The notes below the pieces were generated by a model. That model was not told where the DNA came from. It made no database searches and saw nothing but the letters and a program-made list of their open reading frames with translations. From Thermoplasmata archaeon (lineage in GTDB: Archaea > Thermoplasmatota > E2 > UBA202 > JdFR-43): a DNA stretch of 7,182 nucleotides. Positions within the stretch are counted from its first letter, which is position 1; every line of letters starts with the position of its first letter. A program made the translations under genes and the position numbers. Below, one piece after another: positions 6,644 through 7,182 of the stretch. The stretch lies in NCBI GenBank assembly GCA_021162305.1, contig JAGGYX010000012.1, positions 1 to 7,182 on the forward strand, written 5' to 3'.

Positions 6644-7009
6644 TTAACCCTTTATTTCTCCAACCTTTTTAATAATTTCCTCTATCAAGCTCGCTGCCTC
6701 GCCCCCGTCAAGGATAGCGACGCTCGCAGCCGCCACCTGCAGGCCTGCCGCCCTGCCGAGCTCTTCTTTTGAAGGAACATAGGTGTAGGGCACGCCTTTT
6801 TCGTCGCAAAGATATGGCATATGAGCAAGTATTTCCTCTGGAGATACATCGGTAGCCATAACAACAAGCTTTGCTTCCTGTCTTTCAACGCTTTTTGTTA
6901 CTTCATTTGTTCCCTTTCTAACTTTTCCGCTATCTCTTGCTTTTTCTATTGCTTCGTATGTCTTTTTCACCAAATCTTCCGGAACCTCAAATTTTACATA
7001 TATTGGCAT
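6644..7009 (-). CDS. rpl7ae: Ribosomal protein L7Ae (eL8), kink-turn RNA-binding protein
   Basis: A 121-residue protein of the usual archaeal length. It binds kink-turns in 23S rRNA and is also a core subunit of box C/D and H/ACA guide RNPs and of archaeal RNase P. The signature [13 protein letters not shown] (31-43) forms the RNA-contacting loop and helix. It is followed by [20 protein letters not shown] (48-67), [11 protein letters not shown] (68-78) and [11 protein letters not shown] (80-90), all canonical. It is the first gene of the operon, with AGGAGG at 7023-7018 about 8 nt before the ATG and a TATA box about 45 nt upstream. L7Ae proteins can repress their own mRNA in some archaea, but the leader here seems too short (about 20 nt) for an obvious kink-turn. 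Confidence 0.98.
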   Translation of the reverse strand: MPIYVKFEVPEDLVKKTYEAIEKARDSGKVRKGTNEVTKSVERQEAKLVVMATDVSPEEILAHMPYLCDEKGVPYTYVPSKEELGRAAGLQVAAASVAILDGGEAASLIEEIIKKVGEIKG

Positions 7010-7017
7010 TTTTCTCG

Positions 7018-7023
7018 CCTCCT
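7018..7023 (-). promoter_or_regulatory. Shine-Dalgarno site for L7Ae
   Basis: AGGAGG on the minus strand, 8 nt before the ATG at 7009. It is the strongest SD in the operon, as expected for its first gene. Confidence 0.8.
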
Positions 7024-7050
7024 ATCATAGGCAAAATGCAATAACAAAGC

Positions 7051-7060
7051 AATATATAAG
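7051..7060 (-). promoter_or_regulatory. TATA box of the L7Ae operon
   Basis: CTTATATATT on the minus strand, with transcription expected to begin about 25 nt downstream near 7030, leaving a leader of about 20 nt that holds the SD. It lacks the AGCATMAACCCA motif found at the two other promoters, although ATCAACC occurs a little upstream of it. Confidence 0.65.
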
Positions 7061-7143
7061 CATGATGGTTGATATCAGTAGATGACCCGATTATTTTCTA
7101 AAGTCTTTTTCATATATTTTGGTGGATGGGATGCAGAAAATAC

Positions 7144-7179
7144 ATTTGGTTAATAAATTTACCAAATCTATTATTAGAT
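7144..7179. repeat. Two adjacent inverted repeats near the window edge
   Basis: ATTTGGT (7144-7150) and ACCAAAT (7161-7167) are perfect reverse complements around a 10-nt spacer that is itself nearly symmetrical, so 10 of 12 base pairs match across 24 bp. Directly abutting is ATCTA (7166-7170) / TAGAT (7175-7179) around TTAT. These may be regulator sites for a gene off the window or chance in AT-rich DNA. The remainder of 7061-7182 shows no gene I can support. Confidence 0.4.
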
Positions 7180-7182
7180 ATA

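Noticed and set aside
6458..6772. 104-codon plus-strand open frame
   Set aside because: It is antisense to the certain S28e and L7Ae genes and shows no family resemblance.
1881..7157. 12-base match TTGGTTAATAAA at 1881-1892 and 7146-7157
   Set aside because: A 12-base AT-rich match is expected by chance in a window of this size, and the contexts differ.

Overview
This is an AT-rich archaeal window with every recognisable gene on the minus strand. The archaeal assignment rests on ribosomal proteins L7Ae, S28e and L24e, found in archaea and eukaryotes but not in bacteria in this form, on TATA/BRE-type promoters, and on one apparently leaderless mRNA. A euryarchaeon, possibly a Thermoplasmatota member, is my best guess, but the lineage cannot be fixed from this window.

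Reading in the direction of transcription (high to low coordinates): positions 7182-7010 are non-coding at the edge and hold the promoter of a six-gene operon. That operon is rpl7Ae (7009-6644), rps28e (6642-6439), rpl24e (6439-6269, only 56 codons), ndk (6267-5815), an ABC ATPase (5818-4988) and an ABC-2 permease (4991-3909). Gaps are at most 1 nt and two junctions are ATGA stop/start overlaps, so the genes look co-transcribed and partly translationally coupled. The first four follow a common archaeal order that usually continues into infB; here an exporter takes that place.

A 271-nt spacer (3908-3638) follows, with a T-rich probable terminator, a strong promoter, and a long (about 80 nt) leader containing a perfect 10-bp hairpin. 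It drives a 531-aa secreted protein (3637-2042). That protein has an N-terminal GEVED-type domain, an unrecognised cysteine-bearing middle region, and a C-terminal Ig-like domain, and is probably a cell-surface or extracellular protein.

A 162-nt spacer (2041-1880) precedes a bifunctional NAD(P)H-hydrate repair enzyme (1879-323). Its stop codon overlaps the start of a zinc alcohol dehydrogenase of the CAD2-like type, which runs off the window at position 1. A repair enzyme for damaged NAD(P)H is thus coupled to a probable NAD(P)-dependent oxidoreductase.

The most unusual signals are the exporter in the ribosomal/ndk operon, a 12-bp motif placed identically upstream of two TATA boxes with a third copy nearby, the hairpin leader, and the orphan middle part of the secreted protein. 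No tRNA, rRNA, CRISPR array, insertion sequence or clear mobile element was seen.
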